From Mastigocoleus testarum BC008 (lineage in GTDB: Bacteria > Cyanobacteriota > Cyanobacteriia > Cyanobacteriales > Nostocaceae): a DNA stretch of 64,000 bases. Of the stretch, positions 1-9,408 are shown piece by piece. The position numbers and the translations under genes were made by a program. Each line of letters begins with the position of its first letter. Position 1 is the first letter of the stretch. The stretch covers positions 80,399-144,398 of the forward strand of contig NZ_LMTZ01000089.1 of NCBI RefSeq assembly GCF_001456025.1, in the 5' to 3' direction. Under the pieces are notes generated by a model. It was given only the letters and a program-made list of their open reading frames with translations, did no database searches and had not been told where the DNA came from.

Positions 1-1618
1 AAGTTACTTTAAAGTTGTACAAAGGGGAAGCGGGATTCCAGCACCGCTGTCCCCTTTGGTGTTTACAAGTTCCACAGCAATCTATATTCGGCCAAATAAA
101 TCGTTCGCTATTTTGGTTGATAAGTTCTTTTGGAGATAATCCTCGCAAAAGTAATTCTTCTCCTTGCCAGCGAGCTTCAACCAAGCCAGTATCAGCAAAT
201 TGACGCCATCGGGGATCTTTAGTAATTCCACTTGGGAGAGAAATTGTAATTGCTGATTCCCATTCCGATAGTTCTCCCTCATAATTTGTTTCTGGGGGCG
301 CTGGTTGCAAAAATGTTTCACCGATAGGTAGTTCAACTAAAGTTCCAGGTCCAGGAGAATGTAAATGATATCGATTTTGTAGTTCTTCTAGACTAGTTAA
401 ATCTGCCAAGTAAGCGGCAGAGCCATGAACAAATATTACATGCTGTGGGCGCAAATTATGTATTAGCTGGGTAGTTCCTGGACCATCGCTATGTTCAGCA
501 AGTAAATAAGTTTCAAGATTAATTGCTTCTGGGTTAGAATGGTTAATTTTTATATCTATTTTTTCTGGTACTAGAACCAACCAAGAATCATTATCATTTT
601 GATAATATTTATTAAGTTCTGCGGTGGAGTCAGTCAGAACAATACAAGGAGATTTCGTTAGTATTGGTAATTGTTCTGGTTGCAAACGACGTACCCTTGG
701 ACGTACTCGTTCATCCCAAAATAAAGGTTGGTGGCGAGCAAAATTTTGCACGGATGCAGGAAAATGAGGCAAAAGTTCTAAGTAAGCATCACAACCTGCT
801 GCAACAGCTCCATCAACCCAAATATCGAGATCGCGTCCAGTAAAATGATGATGACTGCGTAAAAGCATTAACAATTCTTGCCCTAAGCCTAGGGCTGGTG
901 TTGGTAGTAATACGCAACAATCATCAGCAATGGCGCGATTAATTCTTTCGGCTAGTTGGTTTTCTTGGTTGCGCCGATGTTGGTGACGGGATGTGCCGTA
1001 AGTACCTTCAATAATCAATACATCCAGATTTAGTCCCCGCAATTCTTCCAAGCGCAAACCTTCTACCAAACGCGAATTAGATAAGAAAAAATCACCAGTG
1101 TAGAGAAGCCTGTAAGTTCGCTCCGGAGTTTTGTAAGTCAATAAAATAACTGTAGCTCCAGGCAAGTGTCCTGCAGGGAATAACTCAACAATCAGATTTT
1201 CTTTGAGTTCTGTTGGTGTTCGCAGTGGTAACGCTTGACAAAAATCTGGTATTTCCTCAGATTCGTGTTCCCAATTGAGGGGTAGTAATTTACTAGTTAC
1301 TTCACTTGCACAGATGGGTAATTGGGGGAAACGTTGATGTAGCGCCAATAAACCTCTGGCATGATCAGCATGGGCGTGACTAGCAATCGCTACATCGACT
1401 GGTTGACTTGAATTACTTTGGAGAGAAAACTGTGGCAAATCATTGACTAATGGTGAAATGTCTGTCAAACCACAGTCAAGCAGAATCCGATACTTACCCA
1501 TGCGTATCAGCAAACAGACTCCAGAATCATTCTGCTCGACACCATAGGGAAAAAATTCTAGTTCACTACATGATTCCCCCATTTCCGGTTGAGAAGATGC
1601 TGATATACGATCGCTCAT
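1..1618 (-). CDS. MBL-fold beta-CASP-like RNA-processing hydrolase (partial, 3' end beyond window)
   Basis: Reading the minus strand from the ATG at 1616-1618 gives an uninterrupted frame to the window edge (539 codons, no stop). Near residue 80 it has the metallo-beta-lactamase zinc motif SHAHADHARG, followed by GHLPGAT and LLYTGDF (further MBL motifs) and, near residue 210, IIEGTYG. These are typical of the beta-CASP group that cleaves RNA. The end visible here carries a cysteine-rich tail (CCGTCKHQRGQRCW) that I recall from cyanobacterial members. The substrate is inferred to be RNA from the family; nothing in the sequence fixes it. It is probably transcribed alone, since the next upstream gene is 225 bp away. 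The remaining C-terminus lies outside the window. Confidence 0.85.
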   Translation of the reverse strand, partial: MSDRISASSQPEMGESCSELEFFPYGVEQNDSGVCLLIRMGKYRILLDCGLTDISPLVNDLPQFSLQSNSSQPVDVAIASHAHADHARGLLALHQRFPQLPICASEVTSKLLPLNWEHESEEIPDFCQALPLRTPTELKENLIVELFPAGHLPGATVILLTYKTPERTYRLLYTGDFFLSNSRLVEGLRLEELRGLNLDVLIIEGTYGTSRHQHRRNQENQLAERINRAIADDCCVLLPTPALGLGQELLMLLRSHHHFTGRDLDIWVDGAVAAGCDAYLELLPHFPASVQNFARHQPLFWDERVRPRVRRLQPEQLPILTKSPCIVLTDSTAELNKYYQNDNDSWLVLVPEKIDIKINHSNPEAINLETYLLAEHSDGPGTTQLIHNLRPQHVIFVHGSAAYLADLTSLEELQNRYHLHSPGPGTLVELPIGETFLQPAPPETNYEGELSEWESAITISLPSGITKDPRWRQFADTGLVEARWQGEELLLRGLSPKELINQNSERFIWPNIDCCGTCKHQRGQRCWNPASPLYNFKVT

Positions 1619-1843
1619 GCTCTCTTAACCTCAAATTTTGTCGGAGTTAATCCGACAATTCGCCCCTATAACCACAATTGACAAAACCAAGTTCGCTGTT
1701 TGTCCGAGATGAACTGTTGCGAACCAGAAAATTTTCTTAGCCAAAAAAAATTTCTTGAAAAAGTCAAGGGCTAAGGGCTTTTGCTTAGGAGCTGTTTTAA
1801 CTTTGAAAGTTTCGATTGCAAGAAACCTCAACTTGTACTTCTT

Positions 1844-1966
1844 TCAGTGAGCAGAACCATTACCGTCGTAATTATCGGAGTCGTAAAATCCATTTTTTGT
1901 GCCAAAGAACAGACACGCGACCGTAAAAATAACTGTTAAACCGACCAAAATTAGTTTTACATCCAT
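1844..1966 (-). CDS. 40-residue single-span membrane protein
   Basis: A short frame starts at ATG 1964-1966 with a GAGG Shine-Dalgarno at 1976-1979, nine to ten bases upstream. It encodes 40 residues. Residues 4-22 are a hydrophobic span (LILVGLTVIFTVACLFFG), and the tail NGFYDSDNYDGNGSAH is polar and aspartate-rich. The good ribosome site and clean membrane-plus-tail design support a real gene. I recall closely similar tails in other cyanobacteria, where such proteins are sometimes labelled photosystem II Psb35-related. I cannot confirm that name, and no function is claimed. Confidence 0.7.
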   Translation of the reverse strand: MDVKLILVGLTVIFTVACLFFGTKNGFYDSDNYDGNGSAH

Positions 1967-2540
1967 TTTTTGTTGACCTCTACTAAAGATTTTTCCATCT
2001 TAATAGAGCATGGGAGCCAAGTGAGAAAACCCACTTAAAATTTTTATTATACTTACGGATTTTATAAACGAGTAAATGTTTGTACAATCAGTCAGATTGT
2101 AGAACTTTTCGGAAAAGCTGTCCATCCAATCAAATAAGAATATTTTCTAAACTTATTAAAAGCTAATAATTTTTATCGCAATTAGTTGAAATCTCAATAT
2201 TTAGTAACTTAAGAAACAATTAAATATAATAAATATTTATTATGAGTATATTTACTTGTAATAAAAATGAGATTCGGTTGTTTTCGGTTCAAATTAAATC
2301 AAAGTTAATTCAGTGGCTACATAATCTCACAGGAGTCGGTTAATTAACCCCAACCATAACTTCTACACTGTTTGAGTGGAGGAGGGTCCACTTCAGTGAG
2401 AAAAATTTGGGTGGGGAGGAATAAATACGAGGAAAGGTGCAAATTTGATTAACCTTTGTTACAACATTCCTAAACTCAAATTAGCTGGATATTTGAAGTC
2501 TCAAATTTTAAAGCTTAAAGCTCAGAAGTTTTAAAACTAA
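1967..2540. other. Gene-free AT-rich spacer
   Basis: About 570 bases between the 40-residue protein and the tandem repeat at 2541. It is strongly AT-rich with no frame that looks coded, no clear hairpin terminator and no recognisable RNA gene. It may hold the promoter of the small membrane protein near its left end, but I could not assign promoter boxes. Confidence 0.4.
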
Positions 2541-2636
2541 AAAACTTGCAACTCAAAAACTTACAACTCAAAAACTTACAACTCAAAAACTTACAACTCA
2601 AAAACTTGTAACTTAAAACTTGTAACTTAAAACTTG
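2541..2636. repeat. 15-bp tandem repeat running into a gene end
   Basis: Five consecutive 15-mers of the form AAAACTTACAACTCA (2541-2615) are followed by two 14-base variants with ACTTA in place of ACTCA. The array overlaps the last codons and stop of the Tat-signal MBL gene, so the repeat encodes the end of that protein (VLSYKF). Slippage during replication is the likely origin. Confidence 0.8.
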
Positions 2637-3380
2637 GATTACTTTATCTTTCGGTAAGTTAGCAGAATTTACAGTAATCGTGTCACTATTGCTGCGACGA
2701 ACTTCAACGCTATCCATAGTTGAAGTAAAATCGTCTAACGGTAAAAGACTGCAAGCACTGGTATCCGCAGCTTGAGTTCGATAATGAGTAGGAATAACTA
2801 GCTTGGGCTGGATTATTTCAATAGCTTGTTTTGCTTCAGCCGGACTATATGCTTTTGGACCACCCCCGACTGGAACTAATAATACATCTGTCCCAGCCAT
2901 GAGGATTTTCTGTTCCGTTGAGATTGGAGCTGCAATTCCTCCGAGATGCAAAATTTTAATCCCTGCTTGCTCCCAACCCCAAGCAATATTTTCGCTAAAT
3001 CTTCTACCATCGCGTTGGCGGTCGCTACTTAATCCTTGAAATTTAATATTTTTAAATTCGTAAACCCCAGGTAAATACATTAACTTGGGATTACCTGGTA
3101 AACCTTTCACTGCACCTTCATCACGCAATTGGGAACTAATTATTACTAAATCTGCTCTTTGTTTGGGGGAACGATAACCAGCGGTACAACCAACCAGGTC
3201 GAAGGGGTTGGAAAGAATCTCCACCCCACCACCAGAGAAGAAGAAACTAGTATGTCCCAACCATCGAATTGATAATGAACCACGAGATTGGGCATCAGCT
3301 TGCAATTGAGAACCCAAGTTAGCAACCAAAGTCGTTACCAATCCCGCTCCAGCGTAGCCAATCAACTTTCGTCGTTTCAT
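2613..3380 (-). CDS. Tat-exported MBL-fold metal-dependent hydrolase (UlaG-like)
   Basis: 255 residues from ATG 3378-3380. The N-terminus MKRRKLIGYAGAGLVTTLVA is a twin-arginine type signal followed by a hydrophobic core and a likely cleavage after QADA. The mature part begins SIRWLGHTSFFF, as in the UlaG/RomA-like branch of the metallo-beta-lactamase fold, and has IPTHYRT near the C-terminus. The classic HxHxDH is not obvious: the stretch after DLVIISS lacks the usual histidines, so metal binding and catalysis are uncertain. The start lies three bases after the stop of trpG/pabA, so translation is probably coupled. The last residues are encoded by the 15-bp tandem repeat, suggesting the C-terminus has drifted. 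Confidence 0.8.
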   Translation of the reverse strand: MKRRKLIGYAGAGLVTTLVANLGSQLQADAQSRGSLSIRWLGHTSFFFSGGGVEILSNPFDLVGCTAGYRSPKQRADLVIISSQLRDEGAVKGLPGNPKLMYLPGVYEFKNIKFQGLSSDRQRDGRRFSENIAWGWEQAGIKILHLGGIAAPISTEQKILMAGTDVLLVPVGGGPKAYSPAEAKQAIEIIQPKLVIPTHYRTQAADTSACSLLPLDDFTSTMDSVEVRRSNSDTITVNSANLPKDKVIQVLSYKF

Positions 3381-3383
3381 TAA

Positions 3384-3983
3384 TTATTCTCTCGACTGTA
3401 ATTGTTTCAGAAAGTTTTGCAACAATTGCTTTCCTGAAATAGTCAGGACACTCTCTGGATGAAACTGGACGCCTTCAATGTGAGGATAGTTCCGGTGTCG
3501 CACTCCCATTATTGTTCCATCTTCTAGCCAAGCTGTAATTTCTAAAACTTCCGGACAAGTCTGACGTTCAATGACCAAACTATGATATCTGGTAGCAGTC
3601 ATGGGGTCATCTAACTCTTGAAAAACTCCCACACCCGAATGCTTTACGGGTGAAGTTTTTCCATGCATTAGTTCCTTGGCAGAGACAATCTTACCACCGA
3701 AAGCCTGACCAATACTTTGATGACCTAAACAAACTCCCAGAATCGGGATGCTGGGTCCTAGTTCCTCTATCAAATTTAAAGAAATACCCGCATTTTCCGG
3801 ACGACCTGGTCCAGGAGAAATAACTATCCCATCGGGATTCATTTCCCGAACTTGCTCGAGGGATATTTTATCGTTACGAAAAACTTTAATTTCCGATGCA
3901 ACGGGGAAATCTACTGCTAACTCTCCCAAGTATTGCACCAAATTATAAGTAAAACTATCGTAATTATCTATTACTATAATCAA
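3384..3983 (-). CDS. trpG: Anthranilate / aminodeoxychorismate synthase, glutamine amidotransferase component
   Basis: Class I glutamine amidotransferase of about 199 residues. It supplies ammonia to chorismate-using partner subunits for tryptophan and/or folate synthesis. Visible motifs are the N-terminal IIVIDNYDSFTYN, the oxyanion strand SPGPG, the nucleophile elbow GVCLGHQSIG with the catalytic Cys, and the His-Glu pair in HPESV near residue 177. Two TTG starts are possible, at 3987-3989 and 3981-3983. An AGGAG at 3993-3997 lies three bases from the first and nine from the second, so the second (MIIVIDNY) is chosen. One gene commonly serves both pathways in cyanobacteria, so trpG and pabA cannot be separated. 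It heads a two-gene unit with the Tat-MBL gene. Confidence 0.92.
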   Translation of the reverse strand: MIIVIDNYDSFTYNLVQYLGELAVDFPVASEIKVFRNDKISLEQVREMNPDGIVISPGPGRPENAGISLNLIEELGPSIPILGVCLGHQSIGQAFGGKIVSAKELMHGKTSPVKHSGVGVFQELDDPMTATRYHSLVIERQTCPEVLEITAWLEDGTIMGVRHRNYPHIEGVQFHPESVLTISGKQLLQNFLKQLQSRE

Positions 3984-4125
3984 AAACAATGACTCCTGAT
4001 TTTTATTCCATATCAGATTTTGCCTGATTTTTGGTTGACTTAATCTCTATCAGTGTCATTTTGATATGAGTATATCTAATTTATTTAAATTCTATATGGG
4101 TAGAGAATCTCAATCTTGGCTCAAT

Positions 4126-4593
4126 TCAAGCAAAAGTATGAGCGTATGCAATTATCAACTTTGTCAGCGGTGGAAGAATCAGAATTGATGCTACAAATAT
4201 AGCAACAAAAGCTGAAATTAGTACTGCACCTGCTGCACAATCTTTAGCAATCTTTGCTAAATCGTGGTAAGTTTGCTTGACCGTTAGATCTACCAAAGAT
4301 TCAAGAGCAGTATTTAAAAGCTCTAAAGTTAAAACTAAACCACTAGTAATACCAATCACTGCCACTTCAATTGCTTCGAGCCGTAAAAAAATACTCAATC
4401 CAAGTGCAAGTACGCAGACAGAGACATGAATACGAAAATTACGTTGTGTTTTGAATGCGTAACTAATACCAGCCCATGCATACCTAAAACTAGTAAATAA
4501 GTTACTAGCCACTTTCCATGAGTACTTCCTTTCTTGCGTCACAATCGGTTCTAAATGTTTTGGTGTTGCTGGTGAAGATACTTGCTGGGACAT
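4126..4593 (-). CDS. dgkA: Diacylglycerol kinase family membrane protein
   Basis: 155 residues from ATG 4591-4593. After a ~25-residue polar leader come three hydrophobic spans and the signature ELLNTALESLVDL, followed by KIAKDCAAGAVL, which together form the DgkA/undecaprenol kinase active site and third helix. The family phosphorylates diacylglycerol or undecaprenol in the inner membrane, recycling lipid by-products of envelope synthesis. Its position between ybeY and trpG/pabA is one I recall in several cyanobacteria. Which lipid it uses here is not visible. Confidence 0.9.
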   Translation of the reverse strand: MSQQVSSPATPKHLEPIVTQERKYSWKVASNLFTSFRYAWAGISYAFKTQRNFRIHVSVCVLALGLSIFLRLEAIEVAVIGITSGLVLTLELLNTALESLVDLTVKQTYHDLAKIAKDCAAGAVLISAFVAIFVASILILPPLTKLIIAYAHTFA

Positions 4594-4812
4594 ATATTAT
4601 CAAATGTGGAAACTATAAGAAGTAATGAAATAAAAATGCATTTGTTCTAAACGTGCTAAGAGCAGTTGTTCGCATTTTGCTTTTTAAGTAACCCTGATAT
4701 AGTTTTCTACAAGAGTGAATCTAATTTTTCAGTAATTAATTTTTTGCTAAATCTGATTTTGATTGTTAAATCATTATAAACTTGTAGTATTGATTTCTTA
4801 GAAAATAAGTAA

Positions 4813-5340
4813 TTATACGCTAATAGAAATATTTACTGTCTTCAGTAATATTACTTGTTGGTTTAGCATTTCTATCAAACTCTCTTCATCAGGATGATCC
4901 CAACCTAGAAGGTGAAGTAAACCATGGGAAGCCAACCATGCGAGTTCGGTTTTTAAGCTATGATCCTGCTGTTTTGCTTGTTTACTGGCTGTGACAACAG
5001 AAATAACAATATCTCCAAGATATAGAGGTATTTCTTCAGGTATTTGCACTGATTGGGGTATATCTGTATCCAAGCTTGCAAAAGCTAAAACATCTGTGGG
5101 TCTATCTAGCTGCCTATATTCATAATTTAGCTTCTGAATCTCCGTATCATCTGTTAGGCGCAATCCAATTTCATAACTTGGAACTTTGGGTATATCTGGC
5201 TGTAAAACATTCAGCCAACCACGAAACCAACTCTCCCAAGTTTGGCTGGTAATTCGGTTACTGCGATCGCCAAATTCGAGATTTGGAAGAGAAGTTTGCT
5301 CGGAATAAAAATTGTCTTGTATGTAAATTTCAGCTTGCAA
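4813..5340 (-). CDS. ybeY: Endoribonuclease YbeY (16S rRNA maturation)
   Basis: 175 residues. The zinc site HGLLHLLGWDH (H-x3-H-x5-H) near residue 139 is diagnostic of YbeY/UPF0054. LYLGDIVIS and the R-x-TDVLAF strand upstream also match. YbeY takes part in 16S rRNA 3'-end processing and ribosome quality control in the cytoplasm. The start is a TTG at 5338-5340 (MQAEIYIQD), with AAGGA about 11 bases upstream; no ATG in frame precedes the conserved N-terminus. dgkA lies 219 bp downstream on the same strand. Confidence 0.92.
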   Translation of the reverse strand: MQAEIYIQDNFYSEQTSLPNLEFGDRSNRITSQTWESWFRGWLNVLQPDIPKVPSYEIGLRLTDDTEIQKLNYEYRQLDRPTDVLAFASLDTDIPQSVQIPEEIPLYLGDIVISVVTASKQAKQQDHSLKTELAWLASHGLLHLLGWDHPDEESLIEMLNQQVILLKTVNISISV

Positions 5341-5407
5341 AGCTATAAATATCCTTAACTGACTTAGACAACTGTAAGTGAAGTTAGCTAAACAGCTCCT
5401 TGCTCCT

Positions 5408-5563
5408 TTATCGAGTTAGATAAGCAAGACCAACTAAAACAGTCAATAATCCTATTGTAGTCAAGGCGAAGTGCTTTAAAGAGGTCAGACGTTTTTGCAC
5501 CATGTTTCGCATTGCGAGTTTTACGTAAGAGGGTTGTTTTTCCTCGGAAGAAGAATTATTCAT
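5408..5563 (-). CDS. DUF3285 small membrane protein
   Basis: 51 residues from ATG 5561-5563; a longer in-frame extension upstream reads as non-coding. The core EEKQPSYVKLAMRNMVQKR followed by a single hydrophobic segment (FALTTIGLLTVLVGLAYLTR) is the DUF3285 family, known to me only from cyanobacteria and without assigned function. The positively charged stretch before the span predicts an N-terminus in the cytoplasm. It sits between prfB and ybeY on the same strand. Confidence 0.85.
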   Translation of the reverse strand: MNNSSSEEKQPSYVKLAMRNMVQKRLTSLKHFALTTIGLLTVLVGLAYLTR

Positions 5564-5724
5564 AGTTGTTATTAAATCCGAAAACCTTACTTCAATGTAA
5601 CAGTTTGTTGAGTACTTTAATGTTCTTGTGGGAATAATTATCAATTCTGAGTTTAGAATTCTAAACTCAGAATCCTTCGGTCAGAATTGTGGGACTTAGG
5701 GAGTATAAAGTAATTTGAGAATTT

Positions 5725-5830
5725 GACTTCAAAAGATTCAGTTCCAGAAACTTAACCCAAAAGTTTAATCCGAAAAGTTTAATCAATCCAAGAAGTTTAA
5801 TTCAAGAAGTTTGATTCAAAACGATTGGAC
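5725..5830. repeat. Degenerate ~15-bp repeat (AAGTTTAATCC-like)
   Basis: A series of imperfect units built on AAGTTTAAT(C/T)CAA runs just downstream of prfB. It resembles the 15-mer arrays at 2541 and 13236 in period and base composition but the units have diverged, so it may be an older array. Confidence 0.5.
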
Positions 5831-5865
5831 TCACCCACCAAATCGAATCCCGAACCTCATGCTTA

Positions 5866-6988
5866 TTAGTTAGAGGTACTCTCTACAAGTTGATTTTCCT
5901 GTCTTAAATAAGCTTGGATAAACGAATCGAGTTCGCCATTCATGACATCATTAATAGCGGTTGTTTCCACCTCTGTACGCAAATCTTTAACCATCTGGTA
6001 AGGGTGAAACACGTAGTTACGGATTTGGTTGCCCCAACTTGCTTCCACCATATCGCCACGAATTTCTGCGATTTCCTGAGCGCGCTGCTCTTGGGCTATG
6101 ACTAATAATTTAGCTTTGAGACGGGTAAGAGCTTTTTCTTTATTTTGCAGTTGAGAGCGCTCTTCTGTACAACGGACAGCGATCCCCGTGGGTAAATGAA
6201 CTACCCTGACAGCAGTTTCTACTTTGTTAACGTTTTGTCCACCTTTACCACCAGATCTAGATGTGCTAATTTCTAAATCTTTTTCTGGAATTTCTAACTC
6301 AACAGAATCGTCTAATTGGGGCATGACTTCCACCCCTGCAAAACTAGTTTGTCGTTTACCGTTAGCATTAAACGGCGAAATTCTTACTAGGCGATGGGTT
6401 CCAGTTTCTGAACGTAAGTAGCCATAGGCATAACGCCCAGTAATTTCTAAAGTCGCTGATTTTATACCAGCTTCATCACCCTTGGACTCTTCTGTCAAAG
6501 TGACCTTATAGCCATAATTTTCTGCCCAACGGACATACATGCGTAGTAACATTTCTGCCCAGTCTTGGGCATCAGTACCACCAGCTCCAGCAGTAATTGT
6601 AAGCACTGCTCCACTACTATCGTAAGTTCCAGAGAGTAACTGCAGTAATTCCCACTGGTCTAACTCGCGGTTGAGTTTACTAAGAGTAGATTCTGCTTCT
6701 TCAAGTAATGCTGCGTCGGCATCAAGCTCTAAAAGCTCTAAAACCGCCTTACTGTCCTCCAAACCTAATTCCCAGTCTTTATACTGTTGAAGATTCGCTT
6801 TGAGGTCATTTAATTCTTGGAGTATTTTTTGGGCTTGACTTTGATTGTCCCAAAAGTCATGTTGTGCTGCGGTTTGTTCTAAGTCTTGAATCTTAGCGGT
6901 TAATGCGGGAATGTCAAAGATACTCCTGGGTTTTACCCAGGCGACCAGACAACATTTCGACTTCGCGTTTAAGTTCCAGAGCGTCCAT
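5866..6988 (-). CDS. prfB: Peptide chain release factor 2, expressed by +1 programmed frameshift
   Basis: RF2 releases finished peptides at UGA and UAA codons. The gene begins at ATG 6986-6988 and runs 24 codons to CTT, then an in-frame TGA at 6914-6916. Skipping one base (CTT TGA C becoming CTT GAC) continues in the frame ending at 5866, giving 373 residues, the normal RF2 length. In the main frame are the UGA-specificity tripeptide in VRISPFNANG and the catalytic GGQ in SGGKGGQNVNK. Without the shift only a 24-residue peptide or an N-truncated protein would be made. RF2 levels thus set frameshift frequency, since slow UGA decoding when RF2 is scarce favours the shift. DUF3285 and ybeY follow. 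Confidence 0.96.
6913..6927 (-). promoter_or_regulatory. prfB +1 recoding site
   Basis: On the minus strand an internal Shine-Dalgarno AGGAG (6923-6927) lies three bases before the slippery CTT (6917-6919) and the TGA (6914-6916), followed by C. The order AGGAG-TAT-CTT-TGA-C matches the arrangement of the classic bacterial prfB autoregulatory site, including the TAT and the base after the stop. Confidence 0.95.
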
Positions 6989-7279
6989 AGTGATTACTAA
7001 GTTGCTTATGCAAGAATATTATTGCTTTAATTCTATTAGTTCAAAAATAAAAAAAAACTGCAAGCATACTCTTGCAGATTGTAATTATACAATTCAAATT
7101 TATTTCAGATGAATGTGAAATATTAGAAAATATTAATTGTTTATGTCGATGAATTCTTATTGCTGATTGTTTTTGAGAGGATAAGATAAATCAATTTTTG
7201 TACATTTTTAAGAATTTGAAGCAAGGTATTATTGCTCAGTTGCACAAGCGGAGAAAGGTGTATTGGCAAATTTTAGAGG

Positions 7280-8209
7280 TTAACTATTCGCAGTTTGGCG
7301 TTTACGTAAAGAACTAGCTCCAAATATTCCAAATACAGCCAAACCTAATATTGTTGTGGGCTCTGGTACAGACTGAGTATTGGGATCCAATGAAATTCGT
7401 TTTGTGCTTAGTTCAGCATAATCAAAAGTTAAGTACGGTTCATCAGGAGCAATTATCTTAGTTTTCAGGAGCCCACTGTAACCATTAGCAGTAGCACTAA
7501 ATACTTCATCAAAGTCCAGTTCGACAAAGGCTGATTGAATCCAGCCATCTTGACCTTTTCTATTTTTTTGTTTTGTTAGCTGTCTCTCAAAATAGCTTCC
7601 ATCTGCTTTCCAAAATCCAACTTTGGCATCTTTCACATCGTAATCGCCAAAGAGGAGATTAAAGTAGACAGGGGAATCTTTAACTACATTATTTTTATCT
7701 ACGAAAAAGTCAAAATCAAATCCTGGAAGAGGAATCTTACTGGTTTTTTGATCTCCGTTTATATTCTGAAATTTATAATCTTTTTTAGAAAAACCTTTTT
7801 CAGAAAAATTAGCTTTTTTCCCTGACTTTTTAATGAAACTGGTTGACAGAGAAATATCAGTAAATATGGAACCAGTGCTTCCATTATCAATAAATCCCTT
7901 AGTTTGGACAGCAGTATTTAATTTTTCTGCCGCGCTACGATTATCAAAGTCATCTCCTTTGTAAGTTGCTAATTTTCCGTCTTTATTAAGATCCGGAATA
8001 AAATCTCCTACTCCCAATACGCCCTTACCATCAACGTTAGCAGCGTTACCGTTCGCTGCGGCGTAACCTGAACCGTCTCCATAACCCAAACCGTCATGAT
8101 CGCCGATACGAATGTAGTTAAAACCAGCAGCTTGTGCAGAAGAAGCAAAAGCTCCTAAAGTGGCTAACATTGTGGCTGATACGAATAATACTTTATTCCA
8201 AGCTTTCAT
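7280..8209 (-). CDS. PEP-CTERM sorting-signal protein, exported
   Basis: 309 residues. Residues 1-27 form a Sec signal peptide (hydrophobic core ATMLATLGAFA, cleavage after AQA). The C-terminus has the three-part PEP-CTERM signal: VPEP, a hydrophobic helix (TILGLAVFGIFGASS) and a basic tail RKR, recognised by exosortase. The middle, about 240 residues, is rich in Asp, Gly, Lys and Phe with no domain I recognise; NRSAAEKLNTAVQTKG and DFDFFVDKNN are the clearest patches. Proteins of this kind are usually anchored or released at the cell surface or in extracellular matrix. No exosortase gene is in the window. Expression is likely independent, as the nearest same-strand neighbour is 470 bp upstream. 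Confidence 0.85.
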   Translation of the reverse strand: MKAWNKVLFVSATMLATLGAFASSAQAAGFNYIRIGDHDGLGYGDGSGYAAANGNAANVDGKGVLGVGDFIPDLNKDGKLATYKGDDFDNRSAAEKLNTAVQTKGFIDNGSTGSIFTDISLSTSFIKKSGKKANFSEKGFSKKDYKFQNINGDQKTSKIPLPGFDFDFFVDKNNVVKDSPVYFNLLFGDYDVKDAKVGFWKADGSYFERQLTKQKNRKGQDGWIQSAFVELDFDEVFSATANGYSGLLKTKIIAPDEPYLTFDYAELSTKRISLDPNTQSVPEPTTILGLAVFGIFGASSLRKRQTANS

Positions 8210-8500
8210 GAAAACGTTTCCCTGAGAATCGATGTCCTCAATTTATTCATTAGTTTCACCCTTCGACAAGGGGATCCAATTAAGTTTCGTCTTAAAAATA
8301 AATATTGCGGATAATTACATATTTGGCATTAGAGAAGATGTGTTTAGTAAGACACATAAATTAGCTGATTTATAAACAATAAATATCAACAATTTCAATG
8401 TTTTTACGGAATTATAATTAAATACATAAATTAAATTTTCACAATACAAAAAGAATTTAAAGATTCAAAATCATAGGATTTAAAATCATAGAATCTAAAA

Positions 8501-8532
8501 ATCGTGGTGCTTACAAATGCGAGCACCACGAT
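8501..8532 (-). terminator. Rho-independent terminator of the BI-1 gene
   Basis: A perfect 11-bp inverted repeat (ATCGTGGTGCT / AGCACCACGAT) with a 10-base loop, followed on the minus strand by TTTTT. It lies 150 bases past the stop of the Bax-inhibitor-like gene. The rest of the 8210-8679 gap holds only AT-rich sequence. Confidence 0.75.
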
Positions 8533-8679
8533 TAATGTACTAAGACCAGATTCAGCTTGAAGATTTGATTGTGAACTGTTGAGTTTTACCTACAAAATAT
8601 TGGTCTTGGTGTAGTTGGGGTTTATTTAATTAATATTGCTTTATTTGGTTTTAGCGTTGTAATTTGACTAACTACTTCA

Positions 8680-9408
8680 CTAGTCCCGACTATTGATAGC
8701 AATCAGCAAACGCAAGATGAAGATAAATAGATTTATGTAGGTTAAGTACATCGATAATGCTGCGCTTAAGTATCGGTCGTCGCTATAAGTACGTGGTAAT
8801 ACGAAGAAATCTACCACGGCTGCACCAGCAAACAGAAGTACACCAATACCGGAAATACTAATTTCTAACCAGCCAGGAGTATAAATACCAAAGAGGCTCA
8901 AAACTAACTGAAGCCCCAAAACAATAACTAGAGCAATTATTCCCAGACTAACTGTCTTCGATAGCGCAATACCATCTTCCTCGGAAAGGTTAGAACCAAT
9001 TTGACGAGCAAAAACAAAAGTTATACCACAGCCAAGAGCAGCAAAGCCCACACCTGCGATTCCAACTCCTTGGGTTCTTAAAGCTAAAAATACAATACCG
9101 CTCAGAGTATAGCCCGACAACAAACTGTAAGCAGCAAGCAAAGGAAGAGCTACTGCATTATTAGCTTTTTCAGCAACATTGCGGGCGACAAAGAAGAGAA
9201 TGATTTCTACAATGAATGCGCCAATAAAAGTTGGGAAGAACAACTCAGGGTTGTTTTGGATGATGTTAATTCCACCGTAGGTTCCCAAGGCTGTTAATAG
9301 AAGTCCACCACCTACGAAAGGTAGAGCGTTTGCAATGACATTTGGACCCACAAGAGCTTGTGTTTTGGCATTGCGGATGGCATCCCGGAAATTACTTGTA
9401 TTACTCAT
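8680..9408 (-). CDS. Bax inhibitor-1 family membrane protein
   Basis: 242 residues with about seven hydrophobic spans. The C-terminal half, with LSLFGIYTPGWLEISISGIG, DFFVLPRTYSDD and SMYLTYINLFIFILRLL, matches the BI-1/YccA (TMBIM) family. These proteins act in the membrane, some as pH-sensitive calcium leak channels or FtsH modulators. Which applies here is unknown. The start is ATG 9406-9408. The gene is divergent from sigF across 388 bp and has its own terminator at 8501. Confidence 0.85.
   Translation of the reverse strand: MSNTSNFRDAIRNAKTQALVGPNVIANALPFVGGGLLLTALGTYGGINIIQNNPELFFPTFIGAFIVEIILFFVARNVAEKANNAVALPLLAAYSLLSGYTLSGIVFLALRTQGVGIAGVGFAALGCGITFVFARQIGSNLSEEDGIALSKTVSLGIIALVIVLGLQLVLSLFGIYTPGWLEISISGIGVLLFAGAAVVDFFVLPRTYSDDRYLSAALSMYLTYINLFIFILRLLIAINSRD

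Noticed and set aside
1631..1831. 66-codon minus-strand frame between the MBL gene and the small membrane protein
   Set aside because: It overlaps no known motif, has no ribosome site and is strongly lysine/phenylalanine-biased from AT runs.
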